DNA of 64,000 bases, from positions 1-64,000 of the forward strand of contig JNEU01001098.1 in the NCBI GenBank assembly GCA_000697475.1. Direction: 5' to 3'. Shown here in pieces: positions 37,311 to 52,675 of this stretch. The translations under genes and the position numbers were made by a program. The first letter of the stretch is position 1; the number at the start of each line of letters is the position of its first letter. The stretch is from Lichtheimia corymbifera B2541 (taxonomy: Eukaryota; Mucoromycota; Mucoromycetes; Mucorales; Lichtheimiaceae). The notes below the pieces were generated by a model that saw only the letters and a program-made list of their open reading frames with translations, was not told the DNA's origin and ran no database searches.

Positions 37311-37663
37311 ATTCAGTCAAAGACAATCGGATCAAGGTAATCGTATGCTTGACATGGTGGGTTGAAGCAGGACAATCGTTCGCAGGTGGTAGTTGTACTT
37401 GAGTGGGGCAACAGTTGAGAATGGGAAGAAGAGGCAAAATAAGTTGGGAGCGGAAGACCTGGAAATTAAGTAGACTTTTCTGTTGCTTGGATGACACTTT
37501 TGTGTTTGAGCGTAGCTCAGTCAAATCCCATCAGATCAAGAAAGTTGGATGATGAGCATGCTGGGCTAGAGCAGGACAATCGTTCACATGCATTGGATTG
37601 GGAAACAAAGGTGAATGGGAGGAATGGACTGCTAGCTGGCATTTTATGACCTATTCCTAAATA

Positions 37664-38316
37664 GCGCATTTTTGGGATGAGAGCTGGCGTTACACAAGAG
37701 GCGTTAGAGGCGTAGTACCAAGAATGAATCTGACGCAAAAGCAGAAGGGAGTACTGGCGTATTATCAGAAGATAAAGAGACGCATTATCTATCGTTCGTC
37801 ACTTTTAAACAAAGAAGCAATGTTCGCTGAGCGGGATAGTCATATTTATTAGAGAGGTTTGCGTTGCAAACAATCATCAAACTTTTCATACACCAAGTAA
37901 AACAGCCGTTCTTTTTGTGCATCAGTGTATCGTACCTGCAGTCGTTTCGGTCCCTTTTTGGCTTTCGCTTTTGGTTGTTCCTCGACTGCTTTCGGTTCCT
38001 TCACGAGTTTTTCAGGTGGCTTCAAGGACATGTACTCATTGAAATTGGTGACCGAATTGAGTGGGTAGGTTTCATAATCGACATCCATTTCTATGACAGC
38101 AACGTCTTCGCCTTCATCACCAACCATGTTGCCATGACCGTCTTCGTGGATAAATGTAGCTGTCATCATTCTCAAAGTAATAAACGATAGAATAATGTGC
38201 CACTTTATTTTCTGATAGTACGCTAGTATACCCTTCTACTTCTACGTCAGATTCATCCTTGGCACTACGCCTCTTACTCCTCTTGTGTAACGCCAGCTCT
38301 CATCCCAAAAATGCGC
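37664..38316. mobile_element. 653-bp element with about 142-bp inverted arms
   Basis: The left arm (37664-37805) and right arm (38174-38316) are inverted copies that match over most of their length by eye; for example ATCCCAAAAATGCGC on the right mirrors GCGCATTTTTGGGAT on the left. About 370 bp lie between them, including the minus-strand frame 37849-38175. Long terminal inverted repeats around a remnant frame fit a non-autonomous DNA transposon. The left arm, read plus, is also an open frame (FWDESWRYTRG...VVPRMNLTQKQKG), while the right arm carries stops, so the arms could instead be inverted copies of an old coding sequence. Target-site duplications were not found with confidence. Confidence 0.6.
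37849..38175 (-). pseudogene. transposase-like N-terminal fragment
   Basis: A 108-residue frame. The first 70 residues are acidic and the end is a basic linker followed by VRYTDAQKERLFYLVYEK. This resembles the first helix of the helix-turn-helix that opens Tc1/mariner-like transposases I recall from Mucorales. The frame then stops (CLQRKPL), with no catalytic DDE/D region, so it is a truncated remnant at best. It lies between the inverted arms described above and its start falls within the right arm. Confidence 0.4.
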
Positions 38317-39229
38317 CAGTAATTTCTGAAAAAAGTGTACACCGCATGCAAATCGAATTGAATCATCCTGAATACACAAATGATGTTCAAGATGTGTTTG
38401 ATAGGTTGTATATGGCAAGCTCAGATTAGCAATGTCACGATCCTGTATCCCTGTCATTACTCGTTTCTTTATTTATTATGCTTCACAATGAAAGAGCCCT
38501 ATCACTTGTGGCGTTGATAACAAGCTGTCTTTTGGGAATACTAACATCGAATTGATGGGCTTCGCATCTTGTTGGGGGAAGTGGATGGTGGGTAGATAGG
38601 GTTTTTTGTACCCGCTATAGCGATTTTTATCGGTTTGTGTAATGCAAAAATCTCCGGATTGCTTTTACTCAAGATCTTTGGGACACGTTCTCTTCCAATG
38701 ACAATGGGACAATGTTGCATTACTATGCAGCACACACGTCAATGTTTAATATCATACAATATGCATTCGTTAAAGTGATAACATACGCCATATCTAGCAT
38801 CCATAATCAGAAGGATATCAGCTGCAGGGACACAGGACAGGGGCTGTTGGTGCTGAGCATATACAAAACACTGTGGCACCAGCCATGTTTCTCTTTTGCC
38901 CATTCTTAGAACAATGATGTTGGATCACAAAGACACGCGTCATTGATGGCTCATGGTTATCTGCAGCCATCGTTTTCATTGTGCAAATAAAAAATCTCAA
39001 AGACAAATTCTCAACAGCATGTGGCAAATGGTGGCTGTGGTTTGAGTACACGTTTGACCAAGAAATGGAAAAACAAAGAGCGCGCGGGCAAAGGATAAGG
39101 ATATGTATTCTCGGATGACGCGTGTAACACGGACCAACACGCCAGAACCAAGTTCAAGCGGCGAAAGCCTTCTTGCAGGTTTTTACCGCGACACTTTCTT
39201 TACCTATCCTCTTTCTTCCTTTTTTCCTC
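38317..39229. other. intergenic tail of the repeat block and promoter of next gene
   Basis: No supported gene. Short minus-strand frames at 38242-38457 and 38541-38735 look like decayed coding remnants (IAIAGTKNPIYPPSTSPNK). From about 39100 onward the sequence changes to promoter-like with a CT-rich run (39190-39229) leading to the next start. Confidence 0.4.
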
Positions 39230-40677
39230 ATGTCATCCTCAGTAGTTGACCCACCACCTTCTTCAGATGAGCCATCATCTCCTGATCCATCCCCTTCGTC
39301 AACCACTGAGGATCCTTCACCAACTACAACAGAGGCACCGCCACCATCAACAACAGAAGAACCACCACCAGATAGTACCACCGATATCCCGCCATCCACT
39401 ACAAGCGATGAACCTCCTCCTGAGACGACAACAACAGACGTAAGAGCTTTTTTATATCGATGACAATCAAACACATGCAGTTAATTAATCCGCATCCTTT
39501 TAAATAGCCCCCTGTAACAACATCTTCGGATCCACCTCCTCCAGACACAACAACAACTACATCCTCAGAGTCACCTTCACCACCACCACCTGATACAACG
39601 ACATCAGATACACCTCCAGAGACTACAACATCGGATACACCACCGGAAACTACAACATCGGATGTACCTCCTCCTGATACAACTACTAGTGAACAACCAC
39701 CACCTACTACTACTACTGAGGTACCTACCACTACAACCACCACTTCCAGGGTAACTAGCACTGGTGGTCGACCATCGACCACCACGACTACAACATCAGA
39801 AAGTAGTAACACCTCTTCTTCTTCATCATCTTCATCTCCTACTTTATCATCTTCGTCTACCTCTGAGCAGCCGTCATCGAGTCCTATTCCTGTCACAACC
39901 ATTACCTCATCGGGAACTGATATCATTACCATTACATCAACCTCCTACTCGATTGTGCGACCAACAGGCATTGATCAAGGCAACCATACCGGCGATGATG
40001 GATCATCTACAAATGCAGGTGCCATTGCAGGTGGTGTTGTTGGTGGTGTGGTAGGTGTTGCTGCGATAGGTAAGTTGTTTTGCTTGATAATAACCTTGGT
40101 TTGGTTCCATGTGACTAAAAATATACTCTCAACGTGTAATCCTTCTTTTTTACTAGCGTTGGCCGGTTTCTTTTTATATCGCAGAAATCGCAAGCAAAAG
40201 CAACAAGCTGCTAATATCGACCCATTCGCTGGTGTCTATCCACCACCTTCATCTTCTCATCAACCCATGTCATCCCATGGTACACTGAGTACAGGTGCTG
40301 GTTCAAATGCACGTCCTTTGGTGGCCCCTCTAAGACCTGTGAGCAAAACGGCTGGTGAGGAACTTGATCCTTATGGTCCCTATCTTACACCACAAGCTGC
40401 ATCCTCTGGTGGTGCTGGTAGTGCAGGAGGTTACTATGAGGAAACGTCACCACGTCATTCAACACCATCCACAGGATACTATTCTCAACAACAACCTTAT
40501 TACACTGATCAAGGCTATGATGGATATGGTTATTACCATGACGGAGGAGCACCAGCAGTGCCCCCCTTGCCTGCAGGAGCCAATGATGGCGGAATCAACT
40601 ATGGACGACACGTGCCTGATCTCGCTGATGATGAACCTGACCATCCTCCTGCTACGAATACTACTACTCGACGATGA
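39230..40677 (+). CDS. mucin-like single-pass membrane protein (SKG6/Mid2-like)
   Basis: Three exons (39230-39439, 39508-40069, 40157-40677) give 430 residues. Residues 1-235 are almost only Pro, Ser, Thr, Asp and Glu in repeats such as PPPETTTSD, a likely heavily O-mannosylated stalk. A Gly/Val/Ala-rich membrane helix (AGAIAGGVVGGVVGVAAIAL, about 246-270) follows, then YRRNRKQKQQ as cytosolic stop-transfer, and a Tyr/Gly/Pro-rich cytosolic tail. This is the layout of fungal wall-stress sensors and SKG6-type proteins. A secretion signal is missing from the model: the frame is open upstream through a hydrophobic VFTATLSLPILFLPFFL stretch, without an ATG, behind a CTTGCAG that could be an acceptor. 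An unseen upstream exon may supply the signal peptide. Confidence 0.75.
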
Positions 40678-41105
40678 AAAGATCAAACCTAGCTTAAAAA
40701 TTCTTGTACATAATTTTCATTTTCATTGCATCCTCCATCATTAGACAGCTCATACGTTCTACCATTTTTAGTAAAATAGTAAAAAGGTACCATCCATGTG
40801 ATAGAAAAATTCCTACCTTGTAGTATACATATGCTCTCCTCCGCACGGTATCCAAACTTATGGACCGAAAGAAACACAGCAATTCGTGCCCGACTTTTAA
40901 AAACTTTACGAGCCACACGCGTGAAACGTGTGCTGCTGTCATCAGTTGCATTAGGTAATCATGCATGTGTCACACACACAGAGAGCAAAACCAGACGCAC
41001 TTTGCCTTTTCGATATAACAAACAAACGTTGCTGCATTAAGTTTTAATGACTAGCGTACAAAAAAATCAAAACAAGTCTAGAGTAAAGCAAGAAAAAACA
41101 ACATG
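40678..41105. other. shared 3' intergenic region
   Basis: This 428-bp stretch lies between the convergent ends of the mucin-like protein gene and the transporter gene. It holds only short frames. No RNA gene or repeat was recognised. Confidence 0.4.
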
Positions 41106-42932
41106 TCATACTTTGGCGATGAGCTTCCGAGATAAACGCAAACGTAGAATGATCGTGACGACGGCACACGCAAATGCTGTGAGTCCCGTAAAGAGCTTGT
41201 AGGTAAGAAATGGCTGTGCAGTGGATACTTTTTCAATAGCACTGACAATGGGCGGACCAAAAAGAGCTGGTATATTGGTAAGCATCAGCAATGGAAACGC
41301 ATATGGGTACTTTTTTAAGCCGACTACTTGCACGGTAATTGGACCACCTACACAGGATCGTATTTGTATTAGAAGACAATATCTTACCGCAACGATGAGC
41401 TTACATAGAGCATAAAACGATCCGCCAAAGAAACCAAATAACGCAGCGTAAGCCATCAATGTACCATAGTCATACGCCAATGTCCATAAAGCCAAAGAAA
41501 TAACGCATGTCACAAGGGCGTAGATAAGATTAGCATTGAGGCACCCAATACGGTCAGCGAGTATTCTAACGTGCTTAAATGTAAGACATGTATAGGATGA
41601 GAGGGATGCCTTTCAAGCTTACCCAGCTGCTATACGACCAACAAAATTAGTAGCTGAAAGAACCGAAACGAGCGCAGACCCTTGGGACGCTGATAAGCCA
41701 ATGTACGTGGCATAAGCTACAGCAAGCAGGTGTGAGGAGAGCAGTTGCTATACCAACTCGCTCAACTTACAAGGTATAAAGAAAGGTGGGATATATAGAT
41801 AAAAAGTCTGAAAGACGGCTGCCAAAACCCATAATGCAAAGTTCACATCTTTGAGAAGGGCAGGTCGAAAAAAGTCACCCACACCTGTCAGCTTGGATTG
41901 TACAGGCACCCTTTCCTTCATCAAAGCACATGCTGTGAGATTGAAAGCAAGAAAACCAAGACCAATAATTCGGAATGTCCTATAGGTAGGCATTGAGTAT
42001 TGCATCACTGTACCTATGTAGTTGTACACATACCATGAAGCGCCTAATTTTTCATTGCAAGCTGTCATAATAAACGGAATTACCAAACCACCCAATCCGG
42101 TGGCACTGGCAGCCATTGCCATTGCAGTGCCCCTCTTTTTGGTGAACCATTGTGGAGTAACACGCATCCCGATCTACACACATATGTAGTTCAGCCGTCA
42201 AGTGAGTAAAAGATATATCTTGATGATGACTCTGAAGATGGTGTTACCATACCCCATAAATGATAGCATCACCTAGACCGTTGCATAGACCTAGAGCAAG
42301 GTACAAATGCCAAATCTAGATCCGATCAACACGAGAACGTGTGAAATAATTTTGCGTCAGCGATTGTTGAGTATAGATCGCAACAAGAACACACACCTCG
42401 GTTGCAGATCCAGCAGCCACCAATCCACACGTATAGAGCAGACTGCCAAGAAGAAAAGCAAAGCGCATACCAAGGACGATCTCAAAGATGCGACTAAACA
42501 AACTTCCGGACGTGGTAGCAATAAGCATCAGCGTGCTGACAAAGCTGAGATCCACTCTAGCTGATTCACCAAACGTGTTTTGCTCAAAGTAATCTTGCAT
42601 GACACCTGTAATAATATACCACACATTAAATGTCTGTGTCTTGGTGATAATATAGAGCACATGATTTGCATACCCCAGCTGATGTTTGTCCCAAAAACTG
42701 CAAAAAGTGAGAGAAATGTAGCTAGCACAATGAACCAGCCATAGCCACCATCGGGAGGTGGATCATTATTCGGATCGGAATCGTCTTCCTTGTTATCCAA
42801 TCTTCCCCTTTCTTGATCATTGCTATGCTGCGTGGTTCTATCATCGCTCAACTCGGATGTGTGACTACTAGAAGAAGATCGAGAGGGTGGTTCTTGAGCT
42901 TGTTGTTGTAAGGTTTCGTGCTGCGTAGACAT
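41106..42932 (-). CDS. SLC16/MCT-type major facilitator transporter
   Basis: Eight exons (42932-42674, 42605-42397, 42315-42253, 42173-42034, 41979-41771, 41716-41623, 41565-41405, 41347-41106) give 458 residues. The N-terminal 60 residues are hydrophilic (Ser, Asp, Gln). The first membrane helix follows the family hallmark PPDGGYGWFIVLATFLSLF. About 12 membrane segments follow, with the loop motif GRIAAGILADRIG after the sixth or seventh helix. This family moves monocarboxylates, and in fungi also other small organic compounds; the substrate is not evident. Exon 3 is only 63 nt. At the seventh joint the donor must be the GTAAGC inside the reading frame rather than a nearby GTAAGA, because only that one restores GGPITVQVVG. 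Confidence 0.9.
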
Positions 42933-44386
42933 GATCCCACCGATTGGTTTCCTCGATAAAGTGGGGAAAGGAAAAAGAAGACCAAAACGATTGTGACCGA
43001 TTTAAAGAAAAAATCAATACAAACTTACCAAGAAAATGGATGTGTTACAATCCACACTCGGCAAAATTCGCACCGTACCTTACCAAGATAGAGCACAAAA
43101 AGTACGTTACTATGATGATGATGAGCCCCACCGGTGCATTGTTTTCCCATCCCTGAATTCACAATGTATGTATGTACCCCTTGATGAACCGCAGCAGTAT
43201 TCCATCGGATCTTACCGTGTCTCACATATGCCAATCAACAACAACGTGCTACATACATGATACCATCCTGGAATGAGACGCCATTCTAGTAACCATGCAT
43301 CTATGTTTACCTCGATCTCCTTTTCTGTTTTCTTTTGAGAAGTTTCACGATGCAGCGATCATTCGCATTCATTGATCTGATTATTAATCCATGCTTGCTG
43401 ATCCCCACCTATCCTATTACACATTGCAGAAATCATGTGTACCACGACGGCTGCTGCATATGGAATGACTCATTTTTGATCAAACGTGTCATACAAAGCA
43501 TAAATGGCTTCCTTGCTATTGTCGTGCTGAATTCAAATTGTAAGATGCTATTGAATCCACAGATATCCTTATTCAAGCAAGGGCCGTTACTTTCATGCAT
43601 GGTGTCAATACCGGCCTTGGTGTAACTGTACTACAAACTCTGACGTGTATTTGTGATCTCCAGAAAGACGTATTACTTCAGCAGCAGCATTGAGACCAAG
43701 TATTCAAGGCCCCAACCACTATCATCCTTTTTCCATGCGTTTGTAATGATGCGGCATTTCCTCGTTATTATTCAAACACCCTACTACCTATGTATGAATG
43801 AAGCGAAATGATGGTGGATGATTGGATCTACCGCGGAATCCAACCGCGGAAATATAAGGCTGGTGGAGCCACTGACATCAAGTCATGTGGCCAATCGGGA
43901 ACTGCCGGTGATAGAGTGTCAATGTTCATATTATAACATGCTGTTTTGCACATGCCAAGAATGATAGTAGCGTTGATCCCTTGTGAATTCTGATATGTAA
44001 TGATATAATGCGTTTACAAAGTTTATGCCAAGAATTGAACGAGGGACGTGGCTCAACGCCGGTATTTGATTGAGCAACATGCAAGGGATATGATGCCATC
44101 CGTTCATCCACAAAGGAGGAAAGCAACATGTAGCAAACCTTGTTAGCCTAATGGTAGCATCCTAGCACATCATAATATAGGGAGGCATTGCTAGGAACGT
44201 TTAACGCTAAAAACCAAGCGACGTGTGGATTCCTTTGTCGCAGGTACCAGCTGTCATTCCATTTTCAAGCCAAACATCAACATAAAGCAAAATATCCATC
44301 GTACCAATAACTCTACTACTCCTCTATCACATGGGGCTTGAAAATGACATCAATATACGAGCTTTAATGATTACAATAGGGAGCCA
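42933..44386. other. intergenic region, no gene
   Basis: About 1.45 kb upstream of the transporter and downstream of the Yippee gene. Frames such as 43335-43625 and 43926-44129 lack protein character. At 44136-44210 an A-box-like word (TAGCCTAATGG) suggests a tRNA-related relic, but no cloverleaf can be drawn. A CCGCGG palindrome-containing pair is seen near 43830-43850. Confidence 0.4.
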
Positions 44387-44830
44387 TTATAGCATGTATT
44401 CGTGTATCTGCCATATTGTTTCCCTAGATATCTTGGCCTTTTCGACAATGTATTTCATTTCTTTATACTTTTGTGATTCTTCGGCCGCTTCTAAGTATCT
44501 CCAACCAAGTTTGGTGGCACATACATTGCAAGAGACGTCAGCCACGGTGTGCATTCCAGTAAGCAACATGCGCTCTTCCTTGACGCCTGCCGAAACGTTG
44601 ATCAAGCTATCCACTAGATATGCGGGTCCATGCTAAGATAGATGTTGTTATTCGCGTGCTGATCCATACTCATATTGATGGCTGCTTACCCTTCCATGAA
44701 ATGCTCTAGAAATGACGTCTCGTTGAGAAAGCAAATGGGAATGACATGTTTTACAGCAGTAGATACGATCACCACCACCAGCAATATATGTTGGATGCTT
44801 TCTTTTTTTGTCCATGATGATTGAGGTCAT
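44387..44830 (-). CDS. Yippee-like zinc-binding protein
   Basis: Two exons (44830-44690, 44632-44387) give 128 residues. The Yippee fold binds one zinc through two CxxC pairs, here CKTC (about residue 27) and CNVC (about 83). Conserved blocks are VISRAFHGRHGPAYLVDS across the exon joint, ERMLLTGMHTVADVSC, TKLGWRY and EESQKYKEMKYIVEKA. Proteins of this family are small nuclear or cytosolic factors linked to cell-cycle and degradation complexes (for example the GID/CTLH complex partner Moh1 in yeast). Length is typical. A second in-frame Met at residue 6 is an alternative start. Confidence 0.92.
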
Positions 44831-45095
44831 GTAGTGGTGGTAGTCGCTTCAAGCGTGATCACCCACATATATATGAGAATGTATACATGGATCTCTTTTT
44901 ATATGCTCTCCTCTGGAGGCCCTGATTTATCAACGTGCCCGGGAAGGCATGGCGTCCGTCATTTTTGAAATGTTGAAATATGCAGCAGCCGATGATTTTG
45001 ACACTTTTGTTATCTGCAGTCAATATTTACTGTAGCTGTTTTTATACAAAAATGGAATAACACTACGTATGTATGTATATATATATAATAGAACA

Positions 45096-48102
<3,007 letters not shown>

Positions 48103-48320
48103 TGTAAAGGAACAAAAAGAAGAGAAAGGGGAAGCTGCCGTGTCACGTTTCGATGGTGCAAACGCATTATATTTTGGATGCCCGTCTCGATTTGGCAAAC
48201 ACCTTTTGGTCACTTTACTACTACTGCCACCACGGAAATGAGACCGTACAAAGGAATTCAGCTGACACGTCAACATTTTCGATCCTGGTTTCTCTCACTT
48301 TTTATCCATCATCATCATCC
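48103..48320. promoter_or_regulatory. compact divergent promoter SEC18/MSH5
   Basis: Only 218 bp separate the start codons of an essential housekeeping gene and a meiotic gene. A pyrimidine-rich CTC/TTT run (about 48285-48305) precedes the MSH5 start. No TATA box at a convincing distance or named factor site was seen. Confidence 0.45.
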
Positions 48321-51300
48321 ATGTCACCACCGCCACCACCACCATTACCTCCTGCAGCAGCACCTGCTTATACAGCTCCACTGCCAAGTGTCAAACGCAT
48401 GAGTCGATCGGGTGGTCCCTCTTCTCGCTATGCGGCTAGTAATAATGAAGCGCAGCTTGTGTCACCTTTGTCCGAATATCCGATCAAGCGTCAACGCATC
48501 ACCCAAAGTCCATTAAGCATCCACCATGATGATGATCAACAAACATCCATCCAGCCACAAACTACATTCACAATGCAACCTTTCACGCATTCATCCATAT
48601 CGATGGTGAGTGACATTTTTGGTGGTCTATTCTTATTGTTGATTGCTGCTGTTGCTGCATGAGGTTAGTCTGATGAAATAGGAATGGTGCAAGTGTCCGG
48701 AGGGTCGTCGATCATGGCACTACAATGGAAAAGTGGAAAACTAGGATGCTCTTACTATACTCAGGAATACCGTGAATTGCATGTCATGGACGATGTCATT
48801 GAACGCTCTCCAGCAGACTTTGCTACACAATGTATGTTTCTTTGGTTTCTTTTTGTGTACACAGGAGGGATACATGGCTTATAACCTCTTTATAGTAATC
48901 CAAGAAGCCAATCCAAGAATCATTCTCCTGGAGTATAATGCAGATGATATCCTATCTCTTGTACAGAGCATTGATGGTAAGTGATATGTTTGTCAACACC
49001 ATGTACCGGTGACACTAAAAAACCATTTTAGGTGAGATCCAGGTTGAGAAGCTGCAAGGCAAAGACTTTGGTTATGAGCATGGCCGATATTCTTTGATTT
49101 CATGGTTTGCTCAAATCAATGACGACAATGAAGCAGCCTCAGACAATACGACCCGCCACCATGTTTATTGTGAGGACCCCTATGATGGCCGGAAAAGGAA
49201 AACGAATCTGCAACTCCAATGCATGATTAATCTTGACAGCGTTGTCTCGGTGAGTCCTTGTGACACTTTTACATGGCATGCATACTCATTTCTTTTGTCG
49301 GTAGATTGGATGTGCAGGCGCATTATTGACATATATCGACAAGCTGCAAGATTATACCAATCGACCAATTGGAAACGCGGTGGATCCTCATGACTTGGCA
49401 CTACGTCCAGTTTCACTACGTTCATTTTCAAGGTACATGTGCATGAGAAAAGTGGGGTTACGTATATCACCTTGCTGATTGTTCATTATCTCAAAGCAAA
49501 CAATATATGCACGTGTCCAATATAGCACGCAGGTAGGTAACAATGGCCATGTTCTTTGTATTACGTATCGGGCTGATTAGGTTCCTGGTTTAGAGTCCTC
49601 GGTATCTTTGAGAAAGACGTTCATCCCAACACCCACCAAAAAAGAAACAAAGAGAGCCTTTCATTGTTCGGTAAGTGGGTATGATAGGCAAGGCACCTCC
49701 AATTAATAATATTCCCTTCTTCAAGGTTTGCTGAACCATACAGTGACGCCAATCGGTCAGCATCTTCTCCAATCATGGATACGACGACCAACACTGGATC
49801 TGAATGTGCTGGAATATCGTCACACGGCAATATCATACTTTTCTACCAACGACACAGTGGTACTTGTCAAGGAACTTCGAGGTCATCTCAAGCATATCAA
49901 AAATATTCCACGAATGGTGTCCATGATCCGAGAAAACAGAGCAACCGTCCATGATTGGCAGCAGCTCTTGCAAGTATGTAAAAGGCTCTAGACTGCTGAG
50001 CATGGGATCGTGTATTGATCGGTAAACTTTTTATCGCCAGTTTGCATATTACAGCATGCGTATACAATCATCCCTTTCAAGTATGAATCCCACAAAAGAG
50101 CTGCAAGTGACCGAAAAGGTATGCCATTGACCTTTGGTTTGGAGGAGTGTGTGTATGCAGCCTGTTTATGTACTATATTACGAAAGCGCTGACACATGAC
50201 CGCCATACAATAGATCAAATCCGCCATGGGCACCGACAAATTGCGTCGTGTGGGTTCAGCTATCAATGATATGGTGAGAATTTACAACATGGCGGCACGC
50301 TTTAAATATTGACGAATGGTGGTTATAGATCGACTTTGAGCAAAGCAGATATGAAGGAAGAGTGGTGGTGAAGGAAAATGTTGACGAGGTACAGTATACC
50401 ACGATGACGTGTCCTGGATGCCTGGAAACTCATATGCTTTACTAGCACCTTGACAAGCTGAGAGAGACATATGATAATCTGGAACCAGTATTGGTAGGTG
50501 ATCTACTACACGCACCCGCAATATCAATGTAACCTATATACGTGTAGCTTCAAGTCGCTCAAGAAATCAGCCAACGGATGCCTCCAGAGCTCGCAGCTAC
50601 ATGCAATGTTGTCTACTTTCCTCAGCTTGGATACTTTGTCGCGGTGACTCGGGAATATGAACAAATGTTCGAATACAATCTAGGCCTACCACCCGACTTT
50701 CGATTGCAAGTAAGTATTTGTTTTGTATTATGTTCATATACAAGGATCTTACAAGCTCTCTTTTTCACGACGCAGTTCACAACCGATGCCAATGCCTACT
50801 TTAAGAACGATCGCACCAATGGTAAGAAATGCGAGATGATATGGGATAAGTTTTTAATGGAAGATACGTAAATGCAGAATTGGATGAATCGCTTGGAGAC
50901 AATCATGGCATGATCATTGGTAAGCAACTTTGCATTTTTGATATGAACATGATGAATTGACATGTCTTTTATCAGACAGAGAAATCGAGCTAGTGCAATA
51001 TTTGACCGAGGAGTTATCCACCTATTTCAGTGATCTATTGGCAATGGCGGATGCATGTGCCGAGCTTGATTGGTAAGTTTGTTGGCGGCAATAAATGATC
51101 CAATTGTATACTCATCAAAACCATCCATGGTTCAGCCTACTCTCAATGGCCCATGCAGCTCGTATCCATGAGTACGTGCGGCCCGAAATGACAGAGGAAA
51201 ACAAAATTGAGATACATCAAGGAAGGTTAGGAATCAAAGGGAACATGTTTTTAACATACAATTGATCCATTTTTATTCCAGACATCCAATCCAAGAAATG

Positions 51301-52586
51301 TGCGTGGACGTTTTTATTGCCAATGATGCTTACTTGGTTGGAGGATGCGGAAAAGCGAGCTCAGACGTGTCAACAACCCATATCGAGAACAGCGCCACCA
51401 CCACACAACATCATAATGAGAATGAGGCAGCCAGCATTGCTTTATTGACTGGTGCGAATTATTCTGGCAAAAGCGTCTACCTACGACAAGTATGACATCC
51501 TTTCTGCATATAAGGCTTCCACGTATTGACAACAAAATGTAGGTTGCACTGCTTGTGTATATGGCGCATGTTGGAAGGTTTGTAGTTGATCTATGAGGAG
51601 GATGGCTATATTGCTACGTACACTGATTCAACACACTTTTGGAATACAGCTTTGTTCCAGCGTCCAGTGCAGTGATTGGGTTGACAGACAAGATATTTAC
51701 ATGCGTACAAACCATTGAAACGGTCTCCAAGGTAACACTATTCACAACCGGGATTGAGCAAGACCTTGACGCTTTACGTTGTTGTTGTATTATAGCTCGT
51801 AAGCGCCTTTGCGTTGGATCTACAAAACCTTTCACAAGCAGCGCGTGATGCTACTGGGCGTAGCCTTGTCATTATCGATGAGTTTGGAAATGTAAGCAGT
51901 TTTTGGATTCTAAAGGGGCGGGCTTGCATGTGTTGATTTCGCTCCATCTAGGGCACTGACGCAGCCGATGGAGCCGGTTTACTTTGTGCAACTTTGGAAC
52001 ACTTTTTATCCAAGGGAGAGCAATGCCCCAAAGTGCTTGCTATTACTCATTTTCATGGTCAGTAAGAAAAAAAGAGCCAGCCCTGCAGTGTAAATTAATT
52101 GCTTTATTATGTATAGAATTGCTTGCACACAATATCATACCTCCAACGGAACATCGGATCAAGCTATTGACAATGGAAATTCTCAGCCAGAGCTGCACCG
52201 TCCAATCTTCATCCAGCCATAGCAAACAACAAGCAGACGAAGTTGTGTTCCTTTATCGGGTTGTTCCTGGATCTCGAGCTTGTAATTCCTATGGCGCATG
52301 GTGTGCTAGCATCGCAGGTATCCCAGCTCCCATAGTGCAGCGTGGTAAGTCAAAAAAAAGATGAAGCAATATGTGCATTTGACTTATATATACAATTGCC
52401 ATAGCACTTGAATTATCCAATTTGATCGATAACAACAAACAAATCCGACCCATTTACAGCAAAGAACGTCAAGCTAAATTGGATGCGATTGAAGACATTG
52501 CTTTAAAGCTACTAGAATCACAAGTGACAAACGATACATTGGAAACCATAAGACAATGGGTGAAAGATCTAGATCAAATACTTTGA
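48321..52586 (+). CDS. MSH5: meiotic MutS homologue MSH5
   Basis: Twenty-four exons give 951 residues: 48321-48605, 48669-48831, 48896-48976, 49032-49249, 49305-49432, 49497-49532, 49594-49670, 49726-49973, 50041-50118, 50214-50273, 50329-50388, 50446-50493, 50548-50709, 50776-50821, 50878-50919, 50976-51072, 51136-51225, 51282-51489, 51543-51577, 51650-51731, 51796-51891, 51952-52057, 52117-52344, 52405-52586. With Msh4 it forms a clamp that stabilises crossover intermediates in meiosis. Visible: IGCAGALLTYID in the connector region, LFGLLNHTVTPIGQHLLQSW and HPNTH-type core/lever segments, Walker A LTGANYSGKSVYLRQ, Walker B LVIIDEFGNGTDAADGAG and the ITHFHE switch. There is no mismatch-recognition Phe-x-Glu domain, as expected for Msh5. 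The first 95 residues are a Pro-rich then Ser/Gln-rich extension. Confidence 0.94.
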
Positions 52587-52675
52587 TGATGGATAAAGAA
52601 TAAAAAAAGGGATGTACATGAAAATGTGGTGTGTATACATGATGTATTAATGATGGTAAGAAATACAAATGCAAA

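Noticed and set aside
39399..39932. 177-residue minus-strand Val/Gly-rich frame
   Set aside because: Mirror of the Pro/Thr stalk codons of the mucin-like protein.
41341..41405. Alternative donor (GTAAGA) at the seventh joint of the transporter
   Set aside because: It would break the frame; the GTAAGC donor at 41404 restores the conserved continuation.
44136..44215. tRNA-like A-box (TAGCCTAATGG) with a weak downstream B-box-like word
   Set aside because: No acceptor, anticodon or T stems can be paired; at most a decayed tRNA relic.
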